This document shows positions 35,411-45,910 of a stretch of DNA of 64,000 nucleotides, piece after piece. Below the pieces are notes generated by a model. It saw only the letters and a program-made list of their open reading frames with translations. It ran no database searches and was not told the DNA's origin. The stretch is from Asterella californica. Its lineage: Eukaryota; Streptophyta; Marchantiopsida; Marchantiales; Aytoniaceae. Position numbers and translations under genes: made by a program. The DNA is taken from NCBI GenBank assembly GCA_036924285.1, contig JAYKYS010000004.1, positions 12,742,001 through 12,806,000 of the forward strand. Reading direction: 5' to 3'. Positions within the stretch are counted from its first letter, which is position 1; every line of letters begins with the position of its first letter.

Positions 35411-36273
35411 GAACTACGATCTCTAAATATTATCTCTAAAACACATCTGAACGATTGGATCATATGAAAAATTCTCTCTATCATTATATTCCTATTTCTT
35501 TTTAAGTTGTGCGAGCCATGAGAATGGTCGTGGCTTCTCAATTCTCTCTCCTTGGTTCCACCTCGAAGAATGATTTAGGACTGAGAAGCCACTTTAGTCC
35601 TAAACCATATAAAGAGTAAAGTCTTTATCATGTCCATTTTTATCTCTTCAAAGGACATCGGAATGTCTTTTATGGATAATCACAGCGTACTCGGACCAGA
35701 TTCACACAACAGCAACTTTTTGCAACACCTCCAACCGAGAACAGGAGGGTTTGAACCCTAGACCTTTCGCTTAGAAGCCTTGAACTCAACCATCTCGGCT
35801 ACCAATCTTCGATAGCTGATATATATACTCACAACCCTATGGCCATTTTAGTAGGATAAAATATGAGGATTTGTCATTATCGATGTGATTGTATTGCAGT
35901 AACGTGTCCAAAATGAGTATTTTCTTCAACACGTTGTGGATTTCGGAATCATCTGAACTGTGATTATCAAGGAACTCTTTGTTCAACATACACAAGATAT
36001 TATGATTTCTTTTGCATAGTTTATTCTCATTCTCACTATTGTGTTTGACTCAAACTTTTAAAGATACTCAATAATTTGACTGATCTCTTGTTCTGCTCTT
36101 TCTCCAAAGGTGGACCTGGTTCTCGTGTACTCTCTGAGAATTTTCGCTTGTTCTCATCCTCATCCTGCACTGATGAATATCCACAAGTGGTCTTCGCCTT
36201 CTCTTTTTTCTGGTGTCAAACTAGCATTCTTGACTTAGCTCTTGATCATTTTCAACGGTTGTTTACCTAGCAT
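35411..36273. other. Non-coding flank of truncated copia element B
   Basis: No recognisable protein. A tRNA-like sequence lies at 35,740-35,815 (minus strand). Confidence 0.4.
35740..35815 (-). repeat. tRNA-like / SINE-head sequence with good A and B boxes
   Basis: Minus strand: TGGTAGCCGAGATGG fits the A-box consensus except one position, and GGGTTCAAACCC (35,747-35,758) is a B box with a perfect T-stem of its own. The anticodon arm does not fold into five pairs with a seven-base loop, so it is a tRNA relic or SINE rather than a working tRNA gene. Confidence 0.45.
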
Positions 36274-36696
36274 CTTTGCATATTCACCTCCGTTTCATTC
36301 TTATAAGCATGCATAGTCATCTTCTTTCGAGTTCGAAAGAGGAGGAAATGCATGTCCGTTTAATTTAATACTTAACCCTTTCGGCAGGAAGGGTTAGGTA
36401 TTAAATTAAACGCCTGACTAAAACTATATATTCATGAGTATAGTGCCCCGGACTTGTATCTTCTGAAGCGCGAGAATCCAGTCTACTCTTACGGGTTCTT
36501 GCCTGCTCTCTCCGTATTTCCAAGCATGGATTAACAAATAACATCTATAAAAAAATTTAATTATTTATATCTACTTAATATAAATATTTTATTTAATACT
36601 TATATAATTCTCTGATAACAAAAGAAGAACACAAGTTCTCAAAAGTTCAGATTGCATGTATATTCACCTCCTGATGGTGGAGGTAAATATGCAAAG
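36274..36696. mobile_element. Inverted-repeat element, about 423 bp
   Basis: CTTTGCATATTCACCTCC (36,274-36,291) is matched at the right end by GGAGGTAAATATGCAAAG (36,679-36,696), an 18-bp inverted repeat with one mismatch. The right end also forms a local hairpin with ATATTCACCTCC just inside it. The interior holds the hairpin at 36,358-36,411 and no protein. A target duplication could not be identified. Confidence 0.6.
36358..36411. repeat. Hairpin with 23-bp arms
   Basis: The arm GTTTAATTTAATACTTAACC continues with CTT and is matched on the right by its reverse complement with a single mismatch, around the loop TCGGCAGG. It shares the TAGGTATTA/TAGGTAATA and AAGGGTTAGG/AAAGGTTAGG motif with the hairpin at 27,577-27,616. 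Confidence 0.8.
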
Positions 36697-38729
36697 ACTT
36701 AATGTTTTCTATTAGCATAGTAGAAGATTTTCACTTAACACTTAATATTGTCAGAATCTGCAGAATCTTCTTGATGCACTCTTTTTCACTAAGAAATGCT
36801 AGAAACTCTCTTCAGGCTTCAGAGATCTAATTGAGTCCTCCCCTGACACACCATATTATGATCAAATCGTTTGAGATAAAGAATCGATAAGAAAGATAAG
36901 ATAAAGCACTTATCTGAAGGGCCTTTCAGTGAGTGTAAAGCTCGTACTGAAGTGGACATGATAAACAAATACTAGATTTCAAGAAACAAAGTAGAAAATG
37001 AGTAAATAAGTGCAAAAGATATCGATTATGGTGTAGAAAATGACCTCGTATTGAAAATAAAACGCTATCCGCTAGTACAAGAGATGATAGGGATCCGCGT
37101 GCAGAACAGATGGAGGATATGAGAGTTGTACCATAAACTCTAACACTAAGAGTTTGAAACAGAAGATAGTCAAGAAAAAAATCAACTATTTACTTGCTCC
37201 GATAAATCTTGAGTGAATCTTGAGTATGTATCGAAAAGTTAGCAATCCTGTACAAGGAGAAAAGCACTACATAATGAACACCAACCGGATGAGAAGCCGA
37301 GAAGGGGAAAGAGGAACCCGAAGGGCCAAGCAACCAACATCTTGAAGTGGAAGTGAAAGCCTCGCTATCTCTTGTTCTAAACTCGTCTATCATTACTAAA
37401 ATTGCATCACCTATTAAAATTGCGCTAGCTAAAACTCTCTCTAGAGTAACAAAAACATTTAGAAGGTAATAAAATAAAAAATGACACCCCTGAAGTCTAT
37501 TGTGGTATGCGTGATGTAAAAGGAGACGGGAAAAGAGTAGATCGATTGAAAGTCTTGCAAAAGTGGTTGGGTTTATGGTTTACTATATGGGTTTATGGGT
37601 TTAGAGTTATGTGCTGTCAAGCTCTTGTGGAACTCGGCGAAGAGATGTGCGAGAGTTTTGAAGCTAGCTTTCTGAAGATTGACGTTATGAAGTTCCTTTC
37701 TGATATCAGCACAATATCTGGGTACATTACAAACTGTGACAAGATCATAAACTTAAATAACCTGAACCCAGTGGCAATAATGCTAAGTTAAATTTCCAGA
37801 TTAAACTAATCTAAAATTTCACATATTTTAGTAAACGTTAACTGAAAAGAAAGAAGCAAAAGATCAAAAAAACCCTTAAAGCACTTCCGAAGTTACAAGT
37901 GGGGACCTTGGTTACCAAATGTATTGTTTTATTTGAGACATTACTTTTTATCTCACTCCAATATTAGATAAAAGTTCCGTATTATACAAAAAAAGAAATA
38001 AACATACTGCCCTCTTCCATCGTATAATATGCATCCGAAATGAATCCCATGCAGACGTCAGCTCCGGAGGACTTATCCTGTGTAAGTGAGTGTTAATTTC
38101 ATTTCCGGTTAGCAAGGAAAAACGATTGTAACGCTCGAAACCCTTGGAAAAGTATGTAACGGCGTTTTCAGTGTATGCTAATTTGAAGGTTCATCTAACG
38201 TAATAAAAGGAGCTGATGAAGAACGTTTCTTTACAAGTGTGACTGGCGCGACTGCCTTTTAGAATTCCCACCGACCACCTTCTATAGCAAGTGAAACGCG
38301 ACTGAGGATGTTTTCGCCACGTCATCAGCCACCAATGGAGCTAACGGCGATCATGTTTCTGTTGACGGAAACGCGAACGAGAACGCACAACATCAGCACC
38401 AAAACGAAGCCGATGTGATGTAGCAATTCCCACTCTCTTGACGAGTTCTTCCGCCTTCTGACGATTCCATTCTATATCTTTTGAAACGACCCAAATTTAG
38501 TAATACGCGGATGCTGTGAAACGATACAAATCACGAGACGTAAGGACTTTGAGAACTTGTTTACGGAATGAAAACTATCCACCTCCATGAATCCGTAATC
38601 CCACTCGAGTACAACTGGCGAGTGGATGAATTCCAGAGACTGAGGGTAATTACAAAGGGTACTCAGCTCTATCATTACAGCCAAATTCCGAAACTCTTTC
38701 CTCGTGTGGCACATTCTCTGCTACTCTAA
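36697..38729. other. Non-coding, downstream of the glycosylase gene
   Basis: A 94-codon plus-strand frame from 37,507 (MRDVKGDGKRVDRLKVLQ...) starts with ATG but has no recognisable motif. A minus-strand frame at 38,714-38,472 lies in the presumed 3' UTR of the DNA glycosylase. Neither is supported as a gene. Confidence 0.4.
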
Positions 38730-40312
38730 TCAGAAAGGAAGGATCATATCCAAAACACGCCACATGTACCAAGATCCAATCGACCGGTACGGTTGCCAGC
38801 ATATGGAGAGTTGCTCCATTTCGGCAGGTGACGGTAGTGCTTTCAACTGATACAATTTTTGAAAACCTTTACGGACACCCAAATCCCCCACAGGGAGCAC
38901 ATCTGGCCGGTGGAGGGAGAAGAGCATGAACATATGCACAGACCAAACGCCTATTCCTCTGACGGCGGTTAGAGCTTTCATGAGATCGTTGTCATCCATT
39001 TTGTTGATGGAGACATCACATAGAACGCCTGACAAAAAATGGGCTGCTAGATCATGAAGGTAGCTTGCTTTTCGCTCCGAAATGCCCACAGCCCTAAGCT
39101 GCTCCTTGGAAAGAGTAGATATCGTCACTGGTTGAAGATTATCCAAACCCTACAGAGCACCAAACCAGCTTTTATCTTAGAGCTCGATTCAACTAACACC
39201 AAAACTGGAAGCCTCAGTTATAATTAAGTTCAGCTCTACAGCTGAACCCTTATCTACGGGTTCGAAGTTAAGAGACGTACCCCACAAAGCACTACTACTC
39301 GGCCGAAAATGGTAGAAGCAGCTTTCGTGGCAAGTTGTTGGAACACTATACTCCGAACCAGGGCAGTAAATGCGCTGTTGCACTTCTCAAACTTCGGCCC
39401 TTCATGCATTTCTATGACTGCCCGCAACCTTGAGTCGGAACATTTCAGATGCTGTATGGCTGCAGCCAAATCTTCGCTAGCAAGCATTGTCCTTCTTGGC
39501 ATGATTAAAGCCGCGGGAGGATCGACTGCCAGATGATCCAAAACAAACAGCACAGATTTCAGTTAGTCCTATAATCCGTAACCAAACGAAAACAATAAAA
39601 GTTTCAACCAATTCAGGTGGACCTGCTGCTTACTTTCACGCATCCTCGCTACAGATACAACTTCACAGGAAAAATATGATTCATGCAAGAGCCGGTGCAA
39701 CATGCGCTAGACTGAATTCTCTCTTGTTTGCACAGATGAGCATTTTATGCACATATTCCGTGAAGAGCACGTGACTGTACAAATACCTCTATTCTCTGAA
39801 AGAGAGGAGTGCCAGAAATCCACTGCAGATTCTCTTGACAAATCTACTGAAGTAACCGGCGATTCCTCCTCTGTCAATTCCGTCGTGCGTGAAATGGCGT
39901 TCTTTCTCCGAGTAACTCGTCGTACTTCAGACTGACTACCCTTCGATACCACATTTCTCAGGGAAGAAGCACCTCGTTTGGCACGGATTTTTTCCGTGCC
40001 AAACGAGGTGCTTCTTCCAGTACGCAACGATCTTGGAGACCCTGGGGTGATGTCCCCTTCGACATGCTCCCGCGATTGGTTGCAGCGATCTGAGCTGCAT
40101 GCGACTTCAACCGATGGCTTGGCAGATGACACCTGCACTACTTTACGTGCTCGGAAGTTTATTCTTCCATCTAACCGAGCAGTCACCCTTTTATCCTTGC
40201 TTAAACTGGACATTGGTCGAGATGCAACCTCTTTATTCACGACACCTAACACCGACTTCGCGGACTGTACCTCGTCCCAAAATCCGTGCAACTGCTCTGC
40301 CTGTTCCTCCAT
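38730..40312 (-). CDS. HhH-GPD DNA glycosylase (3-methyladenine glycosylase II-like), 3 exons, in-frame TAG
   Basis: Base-excision repair enzyme of the AlkA/HhH-GPD superfamily, expected in the nucleus and removing alkylated bases. Proposed exons are 40,312-39,634, 39,525-39,281 and 39,149-38,730, with GT-AG introns of 108 and 131 bp and matching phases, 448 codons in all. Exon 2 has SIVFQQLATKAASTIFGR. Exon 3 has the helix-hairpin-helix AVRGIGVWSVHMF and PVGDLGVRKG with the catalytic Asp. The C terminus is YRSIGSWYMWRVLDMI, as in plant homologues. Exon 1 is a basic, low-complexity extension with FRARKV. Codon 202 (39,709-39,707) is TAG, while the frame continues correctly after it. Met204 could start a 244-residue protein that keeps the whole catalytic domain. 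So this is either a recent nonsense allele or a gene using a downstream start. Confidence 0.8.
39962..40018. repeat. Perfect inverted repeat inside exon 1 of the glycosylase
   Basis: The left arm starts GGAAGAAGCACCTCGTTTGG and ends CACGGA. The right arm is its exact reverse complement. The arms are 26 bp with a 5-T loop at 39,988-39,992. It lies fully inside coding sequence and keeps the frame open on the minus strand. Confidence 0.9.
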
Positions 40313-40687
40313 GTCCTGCTACCAGAGCTCGCATGTTCGACTCCAATCCCGGTCAATAAATGCCTCACCTGTTCACTAGTTCCGCCTGAGGCCCCTTAGT
40401 TCAGAGTTCGACACCACTTATCCCCCACAACCTGCCCGTCCGAATCCTCATGATGAGGACCAGATCTGTCCGTTTCATCATCCTAGTCAGGACTGACACT
40501 CTGCGCATCGCTCCACACTTCCTCGCGAAAAGTCACTAGCCAACTTAGGGGCTGAAGGATTCAATTACCATACTAGGGTTTCCACGAAGCTCTCGACAGG
40601 ACTATGAAGGTCGAATGATTCCAAATTCCTGCCCTTGCTGAGAACCCGTGGGTACCTCACCTTGACTGCACCCCACCGCTTACGTAC
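40313..40687. other. Spacer between the two minus-strand host genes
   Basis: It holds the 5' UTR and promoter of the glycosylase gene and the 3' end of the acidic-protein gene. No clear TATA box or further gene is seen. Confidence 0.4.
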
Positions 40688-41236
40688 TCAGCTCGTAGAG
40701 TCCGATAAAGAAGAGTGAAACTGTCCTGGCTGCTCAAGCGAGTCGGCCTCTTCGATCAGAATGCCTCCCGGTATAGCGTCCTCACTTTCTATCTCTTCGA
40801 CATTTCGTACGTGCTCTTCCTTATCTACCAGATTGACAGCATCTTCGTCTCCGTCACCTTCACCTGAATCATCGCCCTCGTCTCCGACTTGCTCCAGCTC
40901 ATCCACCTCCTCATTGTTCTCTTCTCGTTCGACTTCTCTCAGCTCCGTAGGTTTGATGTTCTTCCTCCGAAACGAACTACGGCTAAGAATTTCATCTCCT
41001 ACTTGAACTTGGTCGGCACCGCTGTCAATATCCAGAAAGCTATTTGCATCATCAAGCCCTGCACCATCATCATCCACGTTATCGACCTTCAGACGCAAGC
41101 TTGCAATCTTGACATTGTGAGAACTGTTCAGCTGGTAGAGCAACCAGGTGAACAACACCGTTAGAGTCACGAGCTGCACAAGATGCTTTACTTTCATTCC
41201 CTTAGACTGGCGATCAGAGTCTGACGCTTGATACAT
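40688..41236 (-). CDS. Acidic single-pass membrane protein, unknown function
   Basis: Starting at ATG 41,236 (MYQASDSDRQSKGMKVKHLV) gives 182 residues. The upstream in-frame ATG at 41,311 would add 25 less likely residues. A basic N-terminal stretch precedes one hydrophobic helix (LVQLVTLTVLFTWLLYQL), which leaves a short basic side and a long acidic tail. The tail is rich in Glu and Asp (EVEREENNEEVDELEQVG and similar). This layout recalls a plant family of Glu-rich, N-terminally anchored proteins of unknown role with a SKG-KVKH-type N terminus. Family members are usually longer, so this copy may be short. The stop is TGA. It lies 375 bp upstream of the glycosylase start, on the same strand. 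Confidence 0.6.
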   Translation of the reverse strand: MYQASDSDRQSKGMKVKHLVQLVTLTVLFTWLLYQLNSSHNVKIASLRLKVDNVDDDGAGLDDANSFLDIDSGADQVQVGDEILSRSSFRRKNIKPTELREVEREENNEEVDELEQVGDEGDDSGEGDGDEDAVNLVDKEEHVRNVEEIESEDAIPGGILIEEADSLEQPGQFHSSLSDSTS

Positions 41237-42347
41237 TACGAACCGGAGTGAACCTCGAGGGCTCCGCCTCAAAAACAGCTGCACTGCGAAAGACAAAACT
41301 GATGCACACACCGACGTGTCTCTCCTACCGTCTACGATGAAGTCTCCCGCTTGTTTACGAACTAAATTTCTCAGTTTCCTTCACTTCTAAAGCTCTCTTT
41401 TCGATTGCACTAGACACATACACACATAATCGAGAGCTCAACGACTAGTTCTCTCAGCAACGCAGAATGAGGAAGCCCACGACGACAACAACAACAATCC
41501 ATGTCACCTTTGGTGAGAAACGCATATAATGCGGAGGTTCCTCGTTCAGGATGATTTCCGATAAAAACTGTGGTTCGCGATTTCACATCCGGACCAGCAA
41601 CGACCCAAGCAAAAAGAGGAAAGAGAAAGAACAGCCCATGGACTCGAACCGACCGAACAGTGAGAATTATTGTTTGCATTATTTGCACTGAGAAGTCTAC
41701 CGTGGCCTTAGTTTAGGGTTTAGGTGGACTCGATGGTTACCAACAAGAGAGACGGAGTCACGAAGAGACATCCATCCCCTACCGTTTCGGTTCGCCTAAA
41801 CCAGAAGTGAATAAATAATCCCAAGTGAATATAATAATGCTTTGACTTTTTTCTCAAATCTTTAACTTGTTATTTCTTTATTTATTTCTTGTTACGTTTC
41901 TCCGTCTCCAAAAAAGAAAACATTAACCTCATTTTAATGTTATCGCATGTGGACTAACAGAAGAGTAACTCTTAGCGTTTCGACAACTTAACAGTAACAG
42001 TGAATTTCCAACTCTCTTAAGCACTAATTTAACTCAACTGCGTATGTTGATTTACTGAACTTTCTTCCATCTCAACTTTTAGCACGCGAGTAGGATGCAA
42101 GTGTTCATCTCACGAGACCCAAAGACATAGCTTTTCTTTTCGCTTTTCGCAAGTTACATCAGCATTTCAGTAATTGCCCACTATGGTCAACATTATTTAT
42201 TTATTTTGCGAACCAAAAAATCTAGAGTTAAACTAAAATGTACTCATATTATCTAATTTACTTCTACCGCTTCTCCGACTAGAGTAGAGTTGTCGAGTGG
42301 TTTTCAGGTAGTCTCCTGTACCATAGTACCCTCACTTGTAGTCTTTA
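41237..42347. other. Non-coding, upstream of the acidic-protein gene
   Basis: A telobox-like TTTAGGGTTTAGG lies near 41,715, a motif common in plant promoters of growth-related genes. The minus-strand 92-codon frame at 41,688-41,410 has no recognisable domain and is left uncalled. Confidence 0.35.
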
Positions 42348-42717
42348 GAGCTTGTTTCCATTGCGTACCTAAGTGTCCTTTTTTATGTGATCATCAGTAC
42401 CTTTGATCACTGTCAAGACGTCCTTACCATACTCAGGCTGGAAACGTTCAGTTTGCGATCCTCGAGTTTTTTTCCCTTGACTCACTAGATTATTACTGGA
42501 GATGAGAAGTCACTAATGTGATAGTGATTGATAAATACTGATGGGTAACAGTTAAGGTTCTCGTTCTCATCGGAACGACTGGATGTTGCCTGTGCACATT
42601 TATCTACTTTCTTCAAAACACAACCACAGTGTAACAATAGAGTCCACCTTCTGATTCACTAAGATTGTGCAGGATATCACTAGAGGTAAGTGATTAAGTA
42701 GCAATGGAGACATGCTC
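42348..42717. mobile_element. Harbinger-type MITE, 370 bp
   Basis: The left end GAGCTTGTTTCCATTGCGTA pairs imperfectly with the right end TAGCAATGGAGACATGCTC. TTA lies on both sides (42,345-42,347 and 42,718-42,720). The interior is non-coding. The right TTA is shared with the start of the next element, so one probably inserted at the edge of the other. Confidence 0.7.
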
Positions 42718-42720
42718 TTA

Positions 42721-44110
42721 GAGTATCTCCACCGTGAGAGCTGAATCTTTTACGGTATCTAAATTTTACCGTGAGTAGAAGACAAAAAGTGCACTTTTCG
42801 TTCAGACCTCATGACCGAATACACAGACTTCTTCCACCCATGACTGCAAAAACCTGTATGCAGCTGACACATCATCACGAGATAAATCAGAAAGCAACAA
42901 ATAGTGCAATGGCATTTTTAGGTGTAGTGAGTTTCTTGTTCAACCCTTTTGTTGCTTCTACCATGAAAGTTTAGGTTCAGAATTTGGATGAGCTACACCA
43001 TGAAGAAGAATTTGACACTGAAGATGAGCAGATGGAAAAGATTGAGAGAGAAATTGCAACTGAAGAAGTTATTAGTTTACCTCTAACTGCACAACTTGGT
43101 GGCTCGCTTACGAGAAGAGCAGCAAATTGCAACAGAAACAAAAAGCAAGGTGCTCTTAGAATCGAGAGAGATAATTTTTCTCTGAATCTGATTTCATTGA
43201 CAAGAATTTCCGTACGAGATTCAGAATGTGAATAAATCTGTTCATTAAAATCAGTAAAGGTGTGGCACGAAGAGACTGTTATTTTCATCAAAAGTTAGAC
43301 ATGTTGGGTGTTGCAGGCTTACATGCGTTGTACAAAACTATAGTAGCACATAGACAAGTTTGCTATAATGGATAAGCTGCTGATGCAGTAGATGAATATG
43401 TTCGCATTGATTAGTCAAGTGCTCTCAAATACTTATCTAGATTTTGTAAAGCCGTGGTTGCAGAATTTGGTGAAGAAGATCTCAGACAACCTACGCGAGA
43501 AGATATGCAGAAACAACTTGCAATAAATGCAATTTGAGGTTTTATTGTGATGTTTGGGAGTTTAGACTGCATGCAATTGATCTAGAAGAATTGCCCAACC
43601 TCGTGTCAAGGACATTTCCAAAATCCAGAAAAACATCAATCGATCATCCTAGAGGCTATTTGCAGTCTGGATTTGTGGATTTGGTATTATTGTTTTGGAA
43701 TCTCGAGCAGTAATAACGATGGATGGACGTGATGTGATGGACCGATCTCCTCTCTTCACTAATTTATTACAAGATCTTGCACCAGACGAGGAGTACATGA
43801 TAAATCGCAATTAGTACAAGTTTAATTATTTTTTGGCAGATGGGATTTATCCGGACTACAACATCTACATAAAGACTATTTATGAATCATAAGGAGTCAA
43901 AACAAAACACTACACATCACTGTAGGAAAGCATTCAAAAAGACATCGAGCGTTATTTTGGGGTGTTGAAAGATGGACTTGTTTTAGTCTGTAATCCTAGT
44001 AGATTTTTGTAACAAGAGACGGTGAAAACAATAGTTACATCATGCATAGTCATCCACAACATGATATGCGATGGTGAGAAAAAAATGAACTTGCAAATCT
44101 GTTGATTTCA
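42721..44110 (+). pseudogene. PIF/Harbinger transposase pseudogene with left transposon end
   Basis: The presumed left end GAGTATCTCCACC follows TTA at 42,718. N-terminal residues from 42,984 (MDELHHEEEF...) lead into FRTRFRM (about 43,210). Next come GVARRDCYFHQKLDMLGVAG, ADAVDEYVRI and FCKAVVAEF. The DDE core has GSLDCMQ (about 43,560, catalytic Asp), KNCPTS, ILEAICSLDLWIWYYCFG, SNND, the FNYFLADGIYPDYNIYIKTI block (about 43,825) and KDIERYFGVLK with the final Glu, ending in SCIVIHNMI. At least seven stops and several frame changes make it dead. It would have been the DDE nuclease that moves elements like the MITEs here. No right end was found. Confidence 0.8.
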
Positions 44111-44430
44111 TGTTCATCCCGGTACAAGAAACAGTTAGACCTTTACTCACATTTGAAGAATTTCACAGATCTATGGTAGATAATACAGATCGACCGATTA
44201 TTCTTTTTGATGTTCACACATCAGAGGAGAACGTGAACACATCGATAGAAGATACATTAGAAGAGACTACTACTTCAGAATCTATAGAGTTACCCAACGA
44301 CGCTTTAGCCAAATTTGATTTTCAGCAAATCTCACTTAAAGATTACTTGCAAGCATGTACTCAGACTTTGGCAGCCATGCCCAGACCTCACATTCCCTTC
44401 AGAAACCCAAATGCCATCCGCATATGTTGA
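44110..44430 (+). CDS. Unrecognised ORF, 106 aa, within transposon nest
   Basis: An open ATG frame starting MFIPVQETVRPLLTFEEFHR, acidic and Thr/Ser-rich in the middle (TSIEDTLEETTTSESIEL). It sits between the end of the Harbinger transposase and the start of the pogo-like one. It may be the C-terminal tail or second ORF of the former, or the N-terminal part of the latter. I do not recognise the family. Confidence 0.3.
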   Translation: MFIPVQETVRPLLTFEEFHRSMVDNTDRPIILFDVHTSEENVNTSIEDTLEETTTSESIELPNDALAKFDFQQISLKDYLQACTQTLAAMPRPHIPFRNPNAIRIC

Positions 44431-45910
44431 TTGACGTAACCCGAGTGTTCGAAGACAGTGAGGTGACTGTCTTAATTGATTCTTCGGAAGATGATACACC
44501 AGATCAAATTCTGGTGAAGCCTTCTAGAACCGAAAGATCAAGCAAATATCGGAACTGGTTTACACTAGAGAACTGTCCACTCATAGACAAAGCCTTGAGA
44601 TAGTCAAACTTCAGACCCAGAGAAACTATTCGATACTTGAAGCTTAAGTACAAGATTGTAAGTGGACCTAACATGTTTGTTTCTCTCAATGAGAGCACCG
44701 TACGTGGTTGGTTGTGTAAGAGTGAGATTCATGTGAGAGGATACACTCCCAATGTCAAGCAAGCAATCGCTGACTTGGAAGGTGAGAGGAGTGGAGTGTT
44801 TTCGGGAGGAAAAAAAGGAGAGTTTGTGGGCTTCTAAGCCTAACTTGGAGCAGAAGCTCATTGATCATTTATGCATATTGAGAGAAGTGAATGCGACCTT
44901 GAACTCTTTGCTTATTCAGTTTCAGTTGATTTCATTTCTACGTGTGCATGCTACTGACGTTGCGAAGGAGAATGGGGGTTCACATGCAATTTCTAGGAGT
45001 TATGTGCGTGGGTGAGGAAAAGACTGAAGCGGTCTTTCAGGAAGTCAACTTCGGAAGCTAATAAACTTCTTTCAAATTGGAAAGAGTTGAGGGACACTAT
45101 GGTGGTTCGGATAGCCTACTTGGTGATAGACTTATAACATACCGCATGAGTTGATAGTGAACACATATCAGACTGGTCTCCAACTAATGCTTGTTGGTAA
45201 TGACAAAACATACACTTTGAAAAGAGCAAGAGATGTACTTGTTGCAGGACGTGGAGACAAAAGACAAATCTCTTTGCTATTGAGCTGTTCAGATGCGGGT
45301 GATTTCGTTTCTAGTCAAGTGATGATATTCGAAAATAAAATTGGTGCTATACTTCCCAACGGTGAGCATTTTGCACTGTTCGTCACCTTTGATGGCACTT
45401 GACATACTGGTCCACTATCTCGACCATGAAGTAATACATTAACAGTATTCTATTGCTTATCCACTCCTCTATGTGTGCTCAGAAGGTTTAGACTCTGCGA
45501 AGCAGAAATGTATCCTCTTGTTTGACTGCTATTCTGTTCACAAAGCATAAGCTTTCATAGCATGACTTGGTTGAAAGCATAGCAGCCGAATGTATGTTTG
45601 TTGTTCATTCCTACCAATTGCACTTCTAAATTACAGCTGTGTGATGTTGTACTGCAAAGATCACTCAAGTGTATACTTCACAGTGCATATCAAGATTATG
45701 TTATGAATTACATTGCTGAGAAGCTTGGAGATTGACTGGAAGCATCTATTATCAGATTATCTACCTCTGTTGGTCATTTATGCAAGAAAACATGTGTGGT
45801 TGGTGAAACGTAAAGAAATGATCAGTTCTGGCTGGAAGAAGATAGGAATTCATACAGCTTGGGAGTAAGACACTCAGAGGAAGACTATCGATCTGAATGT
45901 TGCTAGTAAG
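44431..45910 (+). pseudogene. Pogo-like (Tc1/mariner superfamily, DDE_1) transposase pseudogene
   Basis: The N-terminal DNA-binding part spans about 44,520-44,770, with IRYLKLKYKIVSGPN-, LNESTVRGWL- and GYTPNVKQAIADLEG-like segments. The catalytic part begins near 45,030 (ANKLLSNWKELRDTMVVRIA) and continues at 45,151-45,402 with IVNTYQTGLQLM, KRARDVLVAGRGDKRQISLL and CSDAGDFVSSQVMIF. In the first motif the expected catalytic Asp is Tyr. Later pieces near 45,640-45,850 (LCDVVLQRSLKC, KEMISSGWKKIGIHTAWE) fit the C-terminal end of the family. Several frameshifts and stops are present. Terminal repeats were not found. Confidence 0.65.

Noticed and set aside
35740..35815. Functional tRNA gene
   Set aside because: A and B boxes are good, but the anticodon arm and acceptor stem do not fold.
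37507..37791. 94-codon frame starting MRDVKG
   Set aside because: It has an ATG start but no homology cue, no splice context and no compositional support.
41410..41688. 92-codon minus-strand frame upstream of the acidic-protein gene
   Set aside because: No domain, and it lies in the likely promoter or 5' UTR.
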